Notes: generated by a model not told the origin, from the letters alone. Shown: positions 1 to 6,682, counted from the first letter of the stretch. The stretch: 6,754 bases of DNA from Microcaldota archaeon (GCA_025058915.1 JANXEC010000025.1:1-6754), one strand, 5' to 3'. Numbers and translations: made by a program.

Positions 1-561
1 CTCTGCCTCAGAGAAATTCTGATACAGATATGGCCTATATGATATGACCTCAGAACCTGATGATTCATTCTGAATCTCTCTCTTGGATCCTAAGTATATG
101 ATCCATTCCAAAAATCTGTTCGCTCTGTGTGGATCAAATTCTATCACAATATCATTTATCACATGACTGATTTTTCTCAGTCTTACATATGTATTTATGA
201 TATTATTGACCAGCTGTTTCCTCTGATCCATATCATATTTCTTGTAGTGGTTCTCACCATGTAATACATTCTCTACAATCTTCCTGAGCCAGCTCTCTGT
301 ATTGTCCATGAGATTATCTATATCATCAAAATCTCTGGTTCTTGAGACTGTAAACCTACTTAGATTCTGAGTTAACTGAATTATTTCCTCTGTGTTATAT
401 TTAAAACCAGGATGTTTTGTTATTTCTCTTATGTATTTTGCTATTTTCTCAACAGCTCTCACCTCTAGAACTTTCCTTTGCTCTTCAATCTGTTGTTTGA
501 TCAGCATCGTAAAATTTCTCTTGAACATGTTATCGAATTCATGGTCTCTGGTTGTGTTCAT
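1..561 (-). CDS. Hypothetical helical protein, C-terminus beyond the window edge
   Basis: An open frame of 187 codons starts at ATG 561 and is still open at base 1, so the protein is truncated by the window. In frame, the first upstream stop is TAA at 589-591 and no other ATG lies between, which fixes the start. The protein is charged and helix-rich: it opens MNTTRDHEFDNMF, has a Lys/Glu/Gln-rich segment at about residues 22-50 that could form a coiled coil, and has further amphipathic helices at about 87-100, 112-140 and 146-158. It has no cysteine, no membrane segment and no signal peptide. I do not recognise the family. It starts 16 bases after the DUF2070 stop on the same strand and has neither a TATA box nor a Shine-Dalgarno sequence of its own, so it is probably the third gene of that operon. 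That neighbourhood suggests, but does not show, a role at the membrane beside DUF2070. Confidence 0.8.
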   Translation of the reverse strand, partial: MNTTRDHEFDNMFKRNFTMLIKQQIEEQRKVLEVRAVEKIAKYIREITKHPGFKYNTEEIIQLTQNLSRFTVSRTRDFDDIDNLMDNTESWLRKIVENVLHGENHYKKYDMDQRKQLVNNIINTYVRLRKISHVINDIVIEFDPHRANRFLEWIIYLGSKREIQNESSGSEVISYRPYLYQNFSEAE

Positions 562-577
562 GTTGTTTCTTATTGTA

Positions 578-2200
578 TTATAACAGATTTAAATTATTTA
601 CAAACATTAGAACGGCGATGTTACTTATTACAGTAAACACCAACATTGCCATCAGGAAGTTTGTGCTCACTCTCATATATGTAAGTAATCTAGCTGAGGA
701 TTCTTCACCTAGAACACACATTTCCATGCTGTATTTCCTATAGGCATACCATACTTCCTGAAGCTTAGGATCCTTTAGATATTCATCTATTAATGTTATT
801 GTGTAATCAGAGAGATCTACATCATTGATGATTCCGGAGATGTCGTTGTTCTCATGTGAATCTGTAGTCGAGATGATTGGAATATATGAATATTTTTTAC
901 ATATCTGGTCTAGTCTCTCATGACTAGATCTATTTATGCCATTCCCATCTATGTTTATTATAGCTAGTTTCTGATAACCATTCGTTAGGATCAAAATATT
1001 TATACCATTTGATCCCACTCCAGCATCGAGTGTATATATCTTGTGATATGCGCCCTTTGCATTTTCCAAATCCTCCTGCAGATTGATCTTCTTCATCAAA
1101 CCCAGATACTCTTCGAACTCAGAACTATCGGAGGAGAAATACATAACTACATTCGCATCAGAATCGTGCTGGTCGAACATGATAGGATTCGGAATGTTTG
1201 GGTGTAGATTGGATTTCAGTATTATATCATTCCCACTCCGAACATCTTCTGTCACTTCAGGGTATCTAGTTAGACCTATAATAGTTAGATTATCCGAGAA
1301 TATCACATTTGCCTTGGCACTGTCTTTGTCATATCTCTTGTATTTGAATCTGAACCTCTGAAATCCCTCAATCCTGTCCATTGCTATCTTCCTTATAAAC
1401 TCTTCAGTCTGGGATCTACTACATATATCTCTATCATGGTGGCACAGACCATGAAACACAAGATTGTTAGGGAAGTAGGTGTTTATTATATTAGGAGTAT
1501 CTGCGCTGCCTATAGATCCAAATGGTCCAAAGTGGAACTTCGGGAACATCATATACACTAGATCATCTCCTATCTTGAGAACCACAACATCCATATCTAC
1601 ATCGATATTCTTACCTATGCTAGTTAGTTGCTTCTCAACTGCAGGATCATCATAGAACCAACTCATAAACAGGCTGGAGAACATATCTCTAATCGTAATG
1701 TTGAACAGTCTTCTGGTGGCCCCTGTTATGAAATATGAAAAGATTCCAAGACCCATGATCCATATGAATAGGGAATAAACAAACAAATTATCCCATGCAC
1801 TAGATTGAGAGATATGAAGAAAGATAAATGATAGATATATGAGAGATAGTAATCCTCCAGTTAGATATGCTAGCAGATACTGCATAATTACGAACGTCAA
1901 AACTATAAGGAACACAAGAGGGATTATGAAGAAGTATTGGTTCATTGATAGATAGAGTAATACTCCAGAGATATACATTATTGTGAATATTATGAGTATC
2001 TTCTTGATATCAATTCTATCTCTCAATGCCAGATAGATCAGTATGAAGTATATTATGGCAAAAAATATGAAATCATACATTCCTATGATTAAATAGATTG
2101 AAGTAAGTAATACTATTGCACCCAAGAGCTGTAAGTATGTAATCTTGAATCCTAAGAGTCTTGTAATGTTTATCGCAGGTTTGATATCTAAACCACTCAT
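578..2200 (-). CDS. DUF2070 family archaeal membrane protein
   Basis: A 540-residue protein with a membrane-embedded N-terminal part and a large soluble part. Hydrophobic spans lie near residues 22-39, 41-58, 66-84, 88-108, 110-130 and 137-160, followed by a soluble region of about 350 residues and a last span near 512-535. The soluble part carries the motifs I associate with DUF2070: HFGPFGSIGS (223-232), FHG and CHHD (249-256), DAGVGSNGI (392-400), IDGNGIN (417-423) and TDSHENN (446-452). The recurrent His, Asp and Asn residues look like metal ligands or catalytic residues, but the function of the family is unknown to me and that reading is inference. The start is firm: ATG 2200 overlaps the stop of the 53-codon gene as ATGA, and an in-frame TAG lies only 12 bases upstream. 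No Shine-Dalgarno sequence is present, so translation is probably coupled to the upstream gene. The length is close to what I recall for the family. Confidence 0.85.
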   Translation of the reverse strand: MSGLDIKPAINITRLLGFKITYLQLLGAIVLLTSIYLIIGMYDFIFFAIIYFILIYLALRDRIDIKKILIIFTIMYISGVLLYLSMNQYFFIIPLVFLIVLTFVIMQYLLAYLTGGLLSLIYLSFIFLHISQSSAWDNLFVYSLFIWIMGLGIFSYFITGATRRLFNITIRDMFSSLFMSWFYDDPAVEKQLTSIGKNIDVDMDVVVLKIGDDLVYMMFPKFHFGPFGSIGSADTPNIINTYFPNNLVFHGLCHHDRDICSRSQTEEFIRKIAMDRIEGFQRFRFKYKRYDKDSAKANVIFSDNLTIIGLTRYPEVTEDVRSGNDIILKSNLHPNIPNPIMFDQHDSDANVVMYFSSDSSEFEEYLGLMKKINLQEDLENAKGAYHKIYTLDAGVGSNGINILILTNGYQKLAIINIDGNGINRSSHERLDQICKKYSYIPIISTTDSHENNDISGIINDVDLSDYTITLIDEYLKDPKLQEVWYAYRKYSMEMCVLGEESSARLLTYMRVSTNFLMAMLVFTVISNIAVLMFVNNLNLL

Positions 2201-2358
2201 CTTTGCATTCTATCAATCAATTCGTACAGATACTGTAAATTCCTGATGTATTCTTTTGCAACCTTCCTGAAAGGTTTGCCTTTTCTGTATGATAATTTCA
2301 TTAGCTCTAATGTAAGATATCTCAATTCATAATAAGTATCTGTGTAATCATCATTCAT
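2197..2358 (-). CDS. Small basic hypothetical protein (53 aa), first gene of the DUF2070 operon
   Basis: A 53-codon open frame runs from ATG 2358 to TGA 2197-2199 and fills what would otherwise be a gap before DUF2070. The product begins MNDDYTDTYYELRYLTLELM and ends YIRNLQYLYELIDRMQR. It has an acidic N-terminus, then two likely helices separated by the basic linker YRKGKPFRKVAKE (about residues 24-36). It is rich in Tyr, Leu, Arg and Lys and has no cysteine or membrane span. Three facts support it as a real gene: the stop overlaps the DUF2070 ATG in the ATGA arrangement, the TTTAAAAA box at 2380-2387 is centred about 26 bases upstream of the ATG as expected for a leaderless mRNA, and codon choice matches the neighbours. 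I do not recognise the family. The short helix-turn-helix-like layout could suit an RNA-binding or regulatory protein, but nothing in the sequence proves that. Confidence 0.75.
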   Translation of the reverse strand: MNDDYTDTYYELRYLTLELMKLSYRKGKPFRKVAKEYIRNLQYLYELIDRMQR

Positions 2359-2379
2359 GTTGTTAGTTTGGAGAAAGTG

Positions 2380-2387
2380 TTTTTAAA
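2380..2387. promoter_or_regulatory. Shared divergent TATA box for dph2 and the DUF2070 operon
   Basis: TTTTTAAA on the plus strand reads TTTAAAAA on the minus strand, so TBP could use it in either direction. Its centre is about 26.5 bases before the plus ATG at 2410 and about 25.5 bases before the minus ATG at 2358. The usual archaeal TATA-to-start-site spacing would put both transcription starts at or within a base or two of the ATGs, making both mRNAs leaderless. A purine-rich GAGAAAG (2371-2377) just upstream may be the BRE for the dph2 direction. No second TATA-like box lies in this 51-base gap. Confidence 0.7.
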
Positions 2388-2409
2388 CAGATCCTCAAAC
2401 ATACAAGCA

Positions 2410-3342
2410 ATGGTAGTATTGCTACAACTTCCAGAAGGTCTGAAGCACAAAGCACCTCAGATAATACAAGAACTAGGTCTAGAAGATGTAGTTATATCTT
2501 CATCACCTATGTATGGAGGTTGTGATATTGCAATTGATGAGGCTAGAGCTATAGGCGCAGATAGAATAGTGCATGTAGGCCATACCTATTTCCCACTCAG
2601 GAGAAAAGTGATTGGAATAGAGGTTGAATATATTCCGTATTACATAGACATAAAGATAGGTTGGGAGGATCTCGTACAGGAATTGAAGAGATTGAATATA
2701 AACACTATATCTATCCTGACTACAACCCAACATTATCATCAATACAGTCAGATTGTTGAATACTTTGAGACCAGAGGCTTCCAGAACAGGGTAAGAAAGG
2801 GGCCTTTCTGCTCAAACTCTGGACAGGTATTGGGATGTGATGCGTATGGGATAGATGAATCAGCTCAGGCAGCAGTGATAATAGCTGATGGTATGTTCCA
2901 CTGGACAGCAGCAACACACGTAGCAGACAGAATGTATGTATTCGGAATCAATCCATATACAGGTAAATTCAGTCAGGTGAATGATGTTCTTAAGAAGATA
3001 TTAAAAAAGAGGATGGCATCCCTGTTCAGAGCAGCAGAGGCAAAAGTATTTGGTATATTAGTATCTACCAAGCCAGGTCAGTTCTCATACAGATTAGCTA
3101 AGAAGATGAAAGATGAATTGATCTCCTTAGGCAAAGATGCTTATATACTGGTATCAAACAATCTTGATCCTACTGTAATATCTAACTTCATGTTTATCCA
3201 GGCATTCATAAACACTGCATGCCCTAGAATCGTAGATGATGTAGAACAGTACAAAAAACCCATAGTGAATCCTGAACACTTCAGAGACTTAGTGGAGCTC
3301 ATAAGGAAGAGTTCGAGCATGAGGCTTGAACCTATTCAATAA
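2410..3342 (+). CDS. dph2: 2-(3-amino-3-carboxypropyl)histidine synthase, archaeal Dph2
   Basis: This enzyme makes the first step of diphthamide synthesis: it cleaves SAM with a [4Fe-4S] cluster and transfers the 3-amino-3-carboxypropyl group to a histidine of elongation factor 2. The 310-residue protein has the family hallmarks. LQLPEGLK is at about 5-12, YGGCDIA holds Cys38, LGCDAYGIDES holds Cys143, ADGMFHW follows at about 159-165, and INTACPRIVDD holds Cys271. The Cys spacing (105 and 128 residues) closely matches what I recall for the cluster ligands of Pyrococcus horikoshii Dph2 (Cys59, Cys163, Cys287). The ATG at 2410 is preferred over a TTG at 2368 (14 residues longer) because the TATA box at 2380-2387 lies inside that extension and is correctly placed for a leaderless start at 2410. 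The N-terminus is thus shorter than in many homologues. The 3' end overlaps the opposing hypothetical gene by 54 bases. Archaeal Dph2 acts as a homodimer; no Dph5 or Dph6 is in the window. Confidence 0.93.
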   Translation: MVVLLQLPEGLKHKAPQIIQELGLEDVVISSSPMYGGCDIAIDEARAIGADRIVHVGHTYFPLRRKVIGIEVEYIPYYIDIKIGWEDLVQELKRLNINTISILTTTQHYHQYSQIVEYFETRGFQNRVRKGPFCSNSGQVLGCDAYGIDESAQAAVIIADGMFHWTAATHVADRMYVFGINPYTGKFSQVNDVLKKILKKRMASLFRAAEAKVFGILVSTKPGQFSYRLAKKMKDELISLGKDAYILVSNNLDPTVISNFMFIQAFINTACPRIVDDVEQYKKPIVNPEHFRDLVELIRKSSSMRLEPIQ

Positions 3343-3687
3343 TCTCACCAAATCTTTGTATCTATTCAGGATGTCTTGATTTTTTGGATTTGTATCTTTG
3401 TAGAAATCCTGTATAGTATTTATAGAGTCGCTCAGCTCCTGTATTAGATGATTAAATTCCACTTCAGATAGTGGATCTTCACTTAGTCTCTTCAGTATAT
3501 TTTTAAGTCTATAGACACCTAAGTTAGATAGTACACTATCCTTCATGGATCTATGACCAAAACCATTTTTAGAAAAATACATAATTCCTCTCCTTTCAGC
3601 CTCAATTTCTGCAGATTTGATATATGATTCTATAGCGTTTATGAATTCATTTCTGTATTCTGATATCTGCTTATGTTTTACAAACAT
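3289..3687 (-). CDS. Hypothetical protein, 132 aa, helical and charged
   Basis: A 132-codon frame starts at ATG 3687 and ends inside the antisense of dph2, overlapping its last 54 bases. The product opens MFVKHKQISEYRNEFINAIE and has several amphipathic helices (about residues 8-32, 57-70, 74-98 and 103-121), separated by a basic turn near KNGFGHRSMK (40-49). It has no cysteine, membrane span or signal peptide. The family is not recognised. A well-placed TATA box (centre 3715.5, about 28 bases upstream) and codon use like the neighbours argue that it is real rather than a shadow of dph2; most of it lies outside dph2 in otherwise empty sequence. An internal ATG at residue 36 gives a possible shorter product, but the promoter spacing favours the first ATG. 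It is transcribed alone, facing dph2. Confidence 0.75.
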   Translation of the reverse strand: MFVKHKQISEYRNEFINAIESYIKSAEIEAERRGIMYFSKNGFGHRSMKDSVLSNLGVYRLKNILKRLSEDPLSEVEFNHLIQELSDSINTIQDFYKDTNPKNQDILNRYKDLVRLLNRFKPHARTLPYELH

Positions 3688-3711
3688 ATTTTGTTATTTT
3701 TCTAGAATATA

Positions 3712-3719
3712 TTTTTAAA
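3712..3719. promoter_or_regulatory. Shared divergent TATA box for the 132-aa gene and the membrane protein/elp3 operon
   Basis: TTTTTAAA sits near the middle of the 55-base gap between the minus ATG at 3687 and the plus ATG at 3743. Its centre is about 28 bases from each. It is embedded in a longer AT tract (about 3707-3727) that also reads as TTTAAAAATATA on the minus strand, so two overlapping directional boxes rather than a single site are possible. The spacing predicts leaderless or nearly leaderless transcripts in both directions. Confidence 0.65.
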
Positions 3720-3742
3720 TTTTTATTCTATCATATTAAAAC

Positions 3743-4300
3743 ATGAAACTTACACTGGAACTCCTGACTCTACTCGTGATATTGATTACTGGTGTGATAG
3801 TGGCTGCATCAGTTATAGTGGAACAGAAACACAAGATTATGTATTTCATAACTGCTTTTGGATTAGCCGGATTGCTTATGATTTTTACTGGCCTCATAAC
3901 CCCGACCGCCTATTCAATATCACCCTCTCCACTGATTTCATCTGTGTATTCCTTTAGAAATTTTCTAATGGTGTATGGAGCTATGTTTTTGGATTTTCAT
4001 TTTTACATATCACTCACCAGAACAGAGGTAGATATGTTCATCCCATCTCTTGTGATACTGGCTCTAAATCTCTTGATAGCGCTAAAATTCATACTATCGA
4101 TCTCCAAGATAAACATACCTAGTAATATCAATAAATTCATAGGAGAATTTACCCTATACACACTTTCCATATTGTTGATATCTTATGTATGGTTGGGAGG
4201 GTACTGGTTGGATGATATAATTCTCAAAATCCTCCTAACAATTTTGATAGCAGGACATATAATATATAGGCTCCTCCACAACATCACAACATCTCTATGA
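3743..4300 (+). CDS. Small multi-pass membrane protein, function unknown
   Basis: A 185-residue, strongly hydrophobic protein. Predicted spans by eye lie near residues 5-25, 33-55, 72-90, 98-119, 134-151 and 157-178, so five or six passes. Short loops include the Pro/Ser-rich TPTAYSISPSPLISS (53-67) and the polar SKINIPSNINKF (121-132). There is no cysteine and no motif I can assign to an enzyme or transporter family. The ATG at 3743 is placed about 28 bases after the TATA box at 3712-3719, which supports a leaderless start. Its stop TGA overlaps the elp3 ATG as ATGA (4297-4300), so the two are almost certainly co-transcribed and translationally coupled. The partnership with a cytosolic tRNA-modifying enzyme may be mere operon packing. 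I cannot give a function. Confidence 0.8.
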   Translation: MKLTLELLTLLVILITGVIVAASVIVEQKHKIMYFITAFGLAGLLMIFTGLITPTAYSISPSPLISSVYSFRNFLMVYGAMFLDFHFYISLTRTEVDMFIPSLVILALNLLIALKFILSISKINIPSNINKFIGEFTLYTLSILLISYVWLGGYWLDDIILKILLTILIAGHIIYRLLHNITTSL

Positions 4301-5811
4301 ACGGGGCTTTTATTGAATTACTTAAGAAGTATCTGGAGAAATACAGAGATATAGACAGGGCCAAGAGAGCTGCTGCAGATGAACTTGGAATCTCTAGAAT
4401 CCCCAAGAATTCAGAACTCTATGAATTATTAGATGAAGACTATAGGTCTTACATATATAGAAAACCATCCAGGACTCTATCAGGGGTTGCCCCAGTTGCT
4501 GTGATGGTCAGACCTCAGGGTTCATGTAGATGGGGATGTAGATACTGCCCTGTGTCGTCAATAGCTCCAAAGAGCTACACAGGATACGAACCCACATCTC
4601 TAAGAGCAAGGGCAGTGAATTATGACCCATATCTACAGGTCAAGACTAGAATACATCACTATGAAATCCAGAACCACTATGCACAGAAGCTCGATGTTAT
4701 AATCATGGGTGGGACATTTCTGGAGATGGATAGAGACTACAAGGAATACTTTGTGAAATCCATATATGATGCTGTAAATGGTGTAATAGAGAGAGATCTG
4801 GAGAGTGCAAAGATAAGAAACGAGACTGCTGAGAGAAGAGTAGTGGGATTGACGATAGAGACACGACCAGATGTGTATAACATAGATGAACTACTATACT
4901 ACGGAGCCACCAAGGTAGAATTGGGAGTTCAGACATTGTATGAAGATGTATACACGAAAATACAGAGAGGCCATGGATTAGATAGTGTTCTCAGAGCTAC
5001 AGATGAGTTGAGAAATGCAGGATATAAGATTCTATATCATATGATGCTTGGATTGCCAGGGAGTGATCCTGATAGAGATATAGAGATGTTTAGGATATTG
5101 TTTGAAGACCAAAGATTCAGACCAGATATGTTGAAGATATATCCTACCTTGGTTGTGCCAGGATCACCACTCTATAATGACTACGTGTCAGGAAAGTACA
5201 GACCGTATGATGATGCAACAGCAGCCGAGGTAATTGCAAAGATATTCAGATACATACCAAAATACGTGAGAATTCAGAGGATAAATAGAGATATTCCTTC
5301 TCACAAGATAGAGGCAGGAGTGAAGTTGGCCAATATTCGAGAGATAGCTAGCAAGATAGCTCTGAAGAATGGGGTACAAATAGATGAGATCAGGACTAAC
5401 GAAGCAGGTAGATTAGGTGATATAGAGTATATTGAGGAGAGATCCAGAATGGAGGAGTATAAATATATTGCAAATGGAGGGGAGGAGTATTTTATATCTG
5501 TTGAAGATCTGGATACAGGGGCTATCTTTGGATTTCTTAGACTCAGAATCACAGACAGATGGAGTGTGAATGATATACAAGGAACAGCGATCATAAGAGA
5601 AATACATGTGTATGGCAGAGAGACTAGGATAGGTGAGGTTGGTAAGATCCAACATAGAGGGATAGGGAAGAGGCTAATAAGGAGGGCTGAAGAGATAGCC
5701 TCTGAGAACAACCTTAATATTTCAGTTATATCTGCTGTTGGAGTAAGAGAGTATTATAGAAAACTAGGTTACACTCTGAGAGGGAGATACATGTTCAAGG
5801 CTCTTGTGTGA
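4297..5811 (+). CDS. elp3: Elp3-type tRNA uridine(34) acetyltransferase, radical SAM plus GNAT
   Basis: In archaea Elp3 alone converts wobble uridine U34 of certain tRNAs to 5-carboxymethyluridine, using SAM and acetyl-CoA. This 504-residue protein has the full domain order. A basic N-terminal helix (1-60) should help bind tRNA. The radical SAM domain has CRWGCRYC (Cys77, Cys81, Cys84), SYTGYEPTSLRA (93-104), MGGTF (137-141), IETRPD (187-192), VELGVQ (207-212), HMMLGLPGSDPDRD (248-261), LKIYPTLVVPGSPLY (279-293) and RINRDIPS (328-335). The C-terminal GNAT domain has REIHVYG (434-440), the acetyl-CoA loop QHRGIGKRL (452-460) and YYRKLGY (486-492). The cluster cysteines follow C-x3-C-x2-C and are the only cysteines in the protein. 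The Cys-rich patch that many bacterial and archaeal homologues have before the GNAT domain is replaced by QIDEIRTNEAG (361-371). The start overlaps the upstream membrane gene as ATGA; the 3' end overlaps the opposing peptidase gene by 17 bases. Confidence 0.95.
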   Translation: MNGAFIELLKKYLEKYRDIDRAKRAAADELGISRIPKNSELYELLDEDYRSYIYRKPSRTLSGVAPVAVMVRPQGSCRWGCRYCPVSSIAPKSYTGYEPTSLRARAVNYDPYLQVKTRIHHYEIQNHYAQKLDVIIMGGTFLEMDRDYKEYFVKSIYDAVNGVIERDLESAKIRNETAERRVVGLTIETRPDVYNIDELLYYGATKVELGVQTLYEDVYTKIQRGHGLDSVLRATDELRNAGYKILYHMMLGLPGSDPDRDIEMFRILFEDQRFRPDMLKIYPTLVVPGSPLYNDYVSGKYRPYDDATAAEVIAKIFRYIPKYVRIQRINRDIPSHKIEAGVKLANIREIASKIALKNGVQIDEIRTNEAGRLGDIEYIEERSRMEEYKYIANGGEEYFISVEDLDTGAIFGFLRLRITDRWSVNDIQGTAIIREIHVYGRETRIGEVGKIQHRGIGKRLIRRAEEIASENNLNISVISAVGVREYYRKLGYTLRGRYMFKALV

Positions 5812-6661
5812 TCCTCCATATAATCTCTCTGAGTTCCTGTATTGTGTTTAGATCAATCACTTCATTTGGGCTGTGTAGATACCTAACTGGATACGATATG
5901 TTTATGGCTCTCAATCCATATCTATATAGAGTAGTTGCATCACTGATCTGATGTATAGAGTATGAAATTGCCTCTTTTGAGATATATTTTTTTATCATAT
6001 CAACCAGATCTCTAGGAGCTATGTTCCCAGTACCAGCTCCCTCCACCGCTCTGTATCTTATCTCAGATATCCCTCTCTCATCCATGGGATTCTTGGCAGA
6101 TGTGCTATCTATGCTGATAAAATCTCTGTCGGGGAAAATCCTATCTATCCCTTCCAATCTCGTAGTACCTTGTTCCTCACCGGCAGTAAGGATTATGTTC
6201 ATATCGGCTTCCTTGAGAAGATCTAACAATATAGACACAGATAGCTTGTTGTCAAGATACGGAGCTGATATTTGCACTTTACCCATCTCCAGTTTTGGAT
6301 AGAATTGCATAGGATAGAGTGCAGGGAGTTCCTCTGATACAGACAATGATATCTTAGATCCATCAGCAACACCTATTACTTCTCTATTTTGGTATATCGT
6401 ATAGAACCTCTCTACCCCAATCTTTCCAAACAGACCTCTGGTGCTATACTGATATTCTCCATTTCCCATGTAATCCTCAAGTACAATACCAATAGTATCA
6501 TAATGTGCGACAAAAACATGTTTCGATCTACCTCTAATGATTATGTTCTTCTTCCACACTTGAAATTCAGATGGAATGAGTCTCTCCAATTTATCTATCA
6601 GAATATCCTCCTGGGTTGTAACTGTTGGTATTGATATCAATTCTCTGAGTGTGTTTAGCAT
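5795..6661 (-). CDS. M42-like metallo-aminopeptidase (M42/M20/M28 clan fold)
   Basis: Probably a dinuclear-metal aminopeptidase of the cytosolic TET type, which trims peptides after protein breakdown. The 288-residue sequence shows the expected ligands in order: AHYDTIGIV (His53, Asp55), PYLDNKLSV (bridging Asp137), TAGEEQG (catalytic Glu162 and metal-binding Glu163), ISIDS (Asp185) and RYLHSPNE (His263). RYLHSPNEV near the C-terminus, after DATTLYRYGL, is very like the end of the M42 family. At 288 residues it is shorter than typical M42 enzymes (about 340-360), so the dimerisation domain between residues 60 and 130 is probably reduced. An M20-type assignment remains possible, and the substrate cannot be read from the sequence. 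The ATG at 6661 is preceded by a TATA box centred about 25.5 bases upstream, implying a leaderless mRNA. It has no operon partner here. Confidence 0.85.
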   Translation of the reverse strand: MLNTLRELISIPTVTTQEDILIDKLERLIPSEFQVWKKNIIIRGRSKHVFVAHYDTIGIVLEDYMGNGEYQYSTRGLFGKIGVERFYTIYQNREVIGVADGSKISLSVSEELPALYPMQFYPKLEMGKVQISAPYLDNKLSVSILLDLLKEADMNIILTAGEEQGTTRLEGIDRIFPDRDFISIDSTSAKNPMDERGISEIRYRAVEGAGTGNIAPRDLVDMIKKYISKEAISYSIHQISDATTLYRYGLRAINISYPVRYLHSPNEVIDLNTIQELREIIWRITQEP

Positions 6662-6664
6662 ATG

Positions 6665-6672
6665 TTTAAAAA
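6665..6672 (+). promoter_or_regulatory. Putative TATA box of the C/D box sRNA
   Basis: TTTAAAAA, centred at 6668.5, lies about 26 bases before the C box (6694-6700). That predicts transcription starting near 6692-6695, just at the expected 5' end of the sRNA. The box sits only 4 bases outside the start codon of the opposing peptidase gene. The call depends on spacing alone; read-through transcription with later processing is the alternative. Confidence 0.5.
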
Positions 6673-6682
6673 GATAGAGATG

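Noticed and set aside
392..743. Plus-strand hydrophobic open frames opposite the left operon
   Set aside because: They are antisense to the truncated helical protein and to the DUF2070 C-terminus, with no promoter at the correct distance.
826..831. TGATGA resembling a C box inside the DUF2070 gene (another at 5208-5213 in elp3)
   Set aside because: No partner D box at the required 12-nt distance and both lie in clearly coding sequence; chance.
2368..2409. TTG-initiated 14-codon extension of Dph2
   Set aside because: It contains the TATA box at 2380-2387 and lacks family similarity; ATG 2410 has the right promoter spacing.
2503..2917. Minus-strand open frames opposite dph2
   Set aside because: They overlap the conserved Dph2 cysteine motifs fully and have shadow-type composition.
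4703..5711. Long open frames on the minus strand opposite elp3
   Set aside because: They are Ser/Leu/Ile-rich shadows of the elp3 reading frame, with no promoter or family features.
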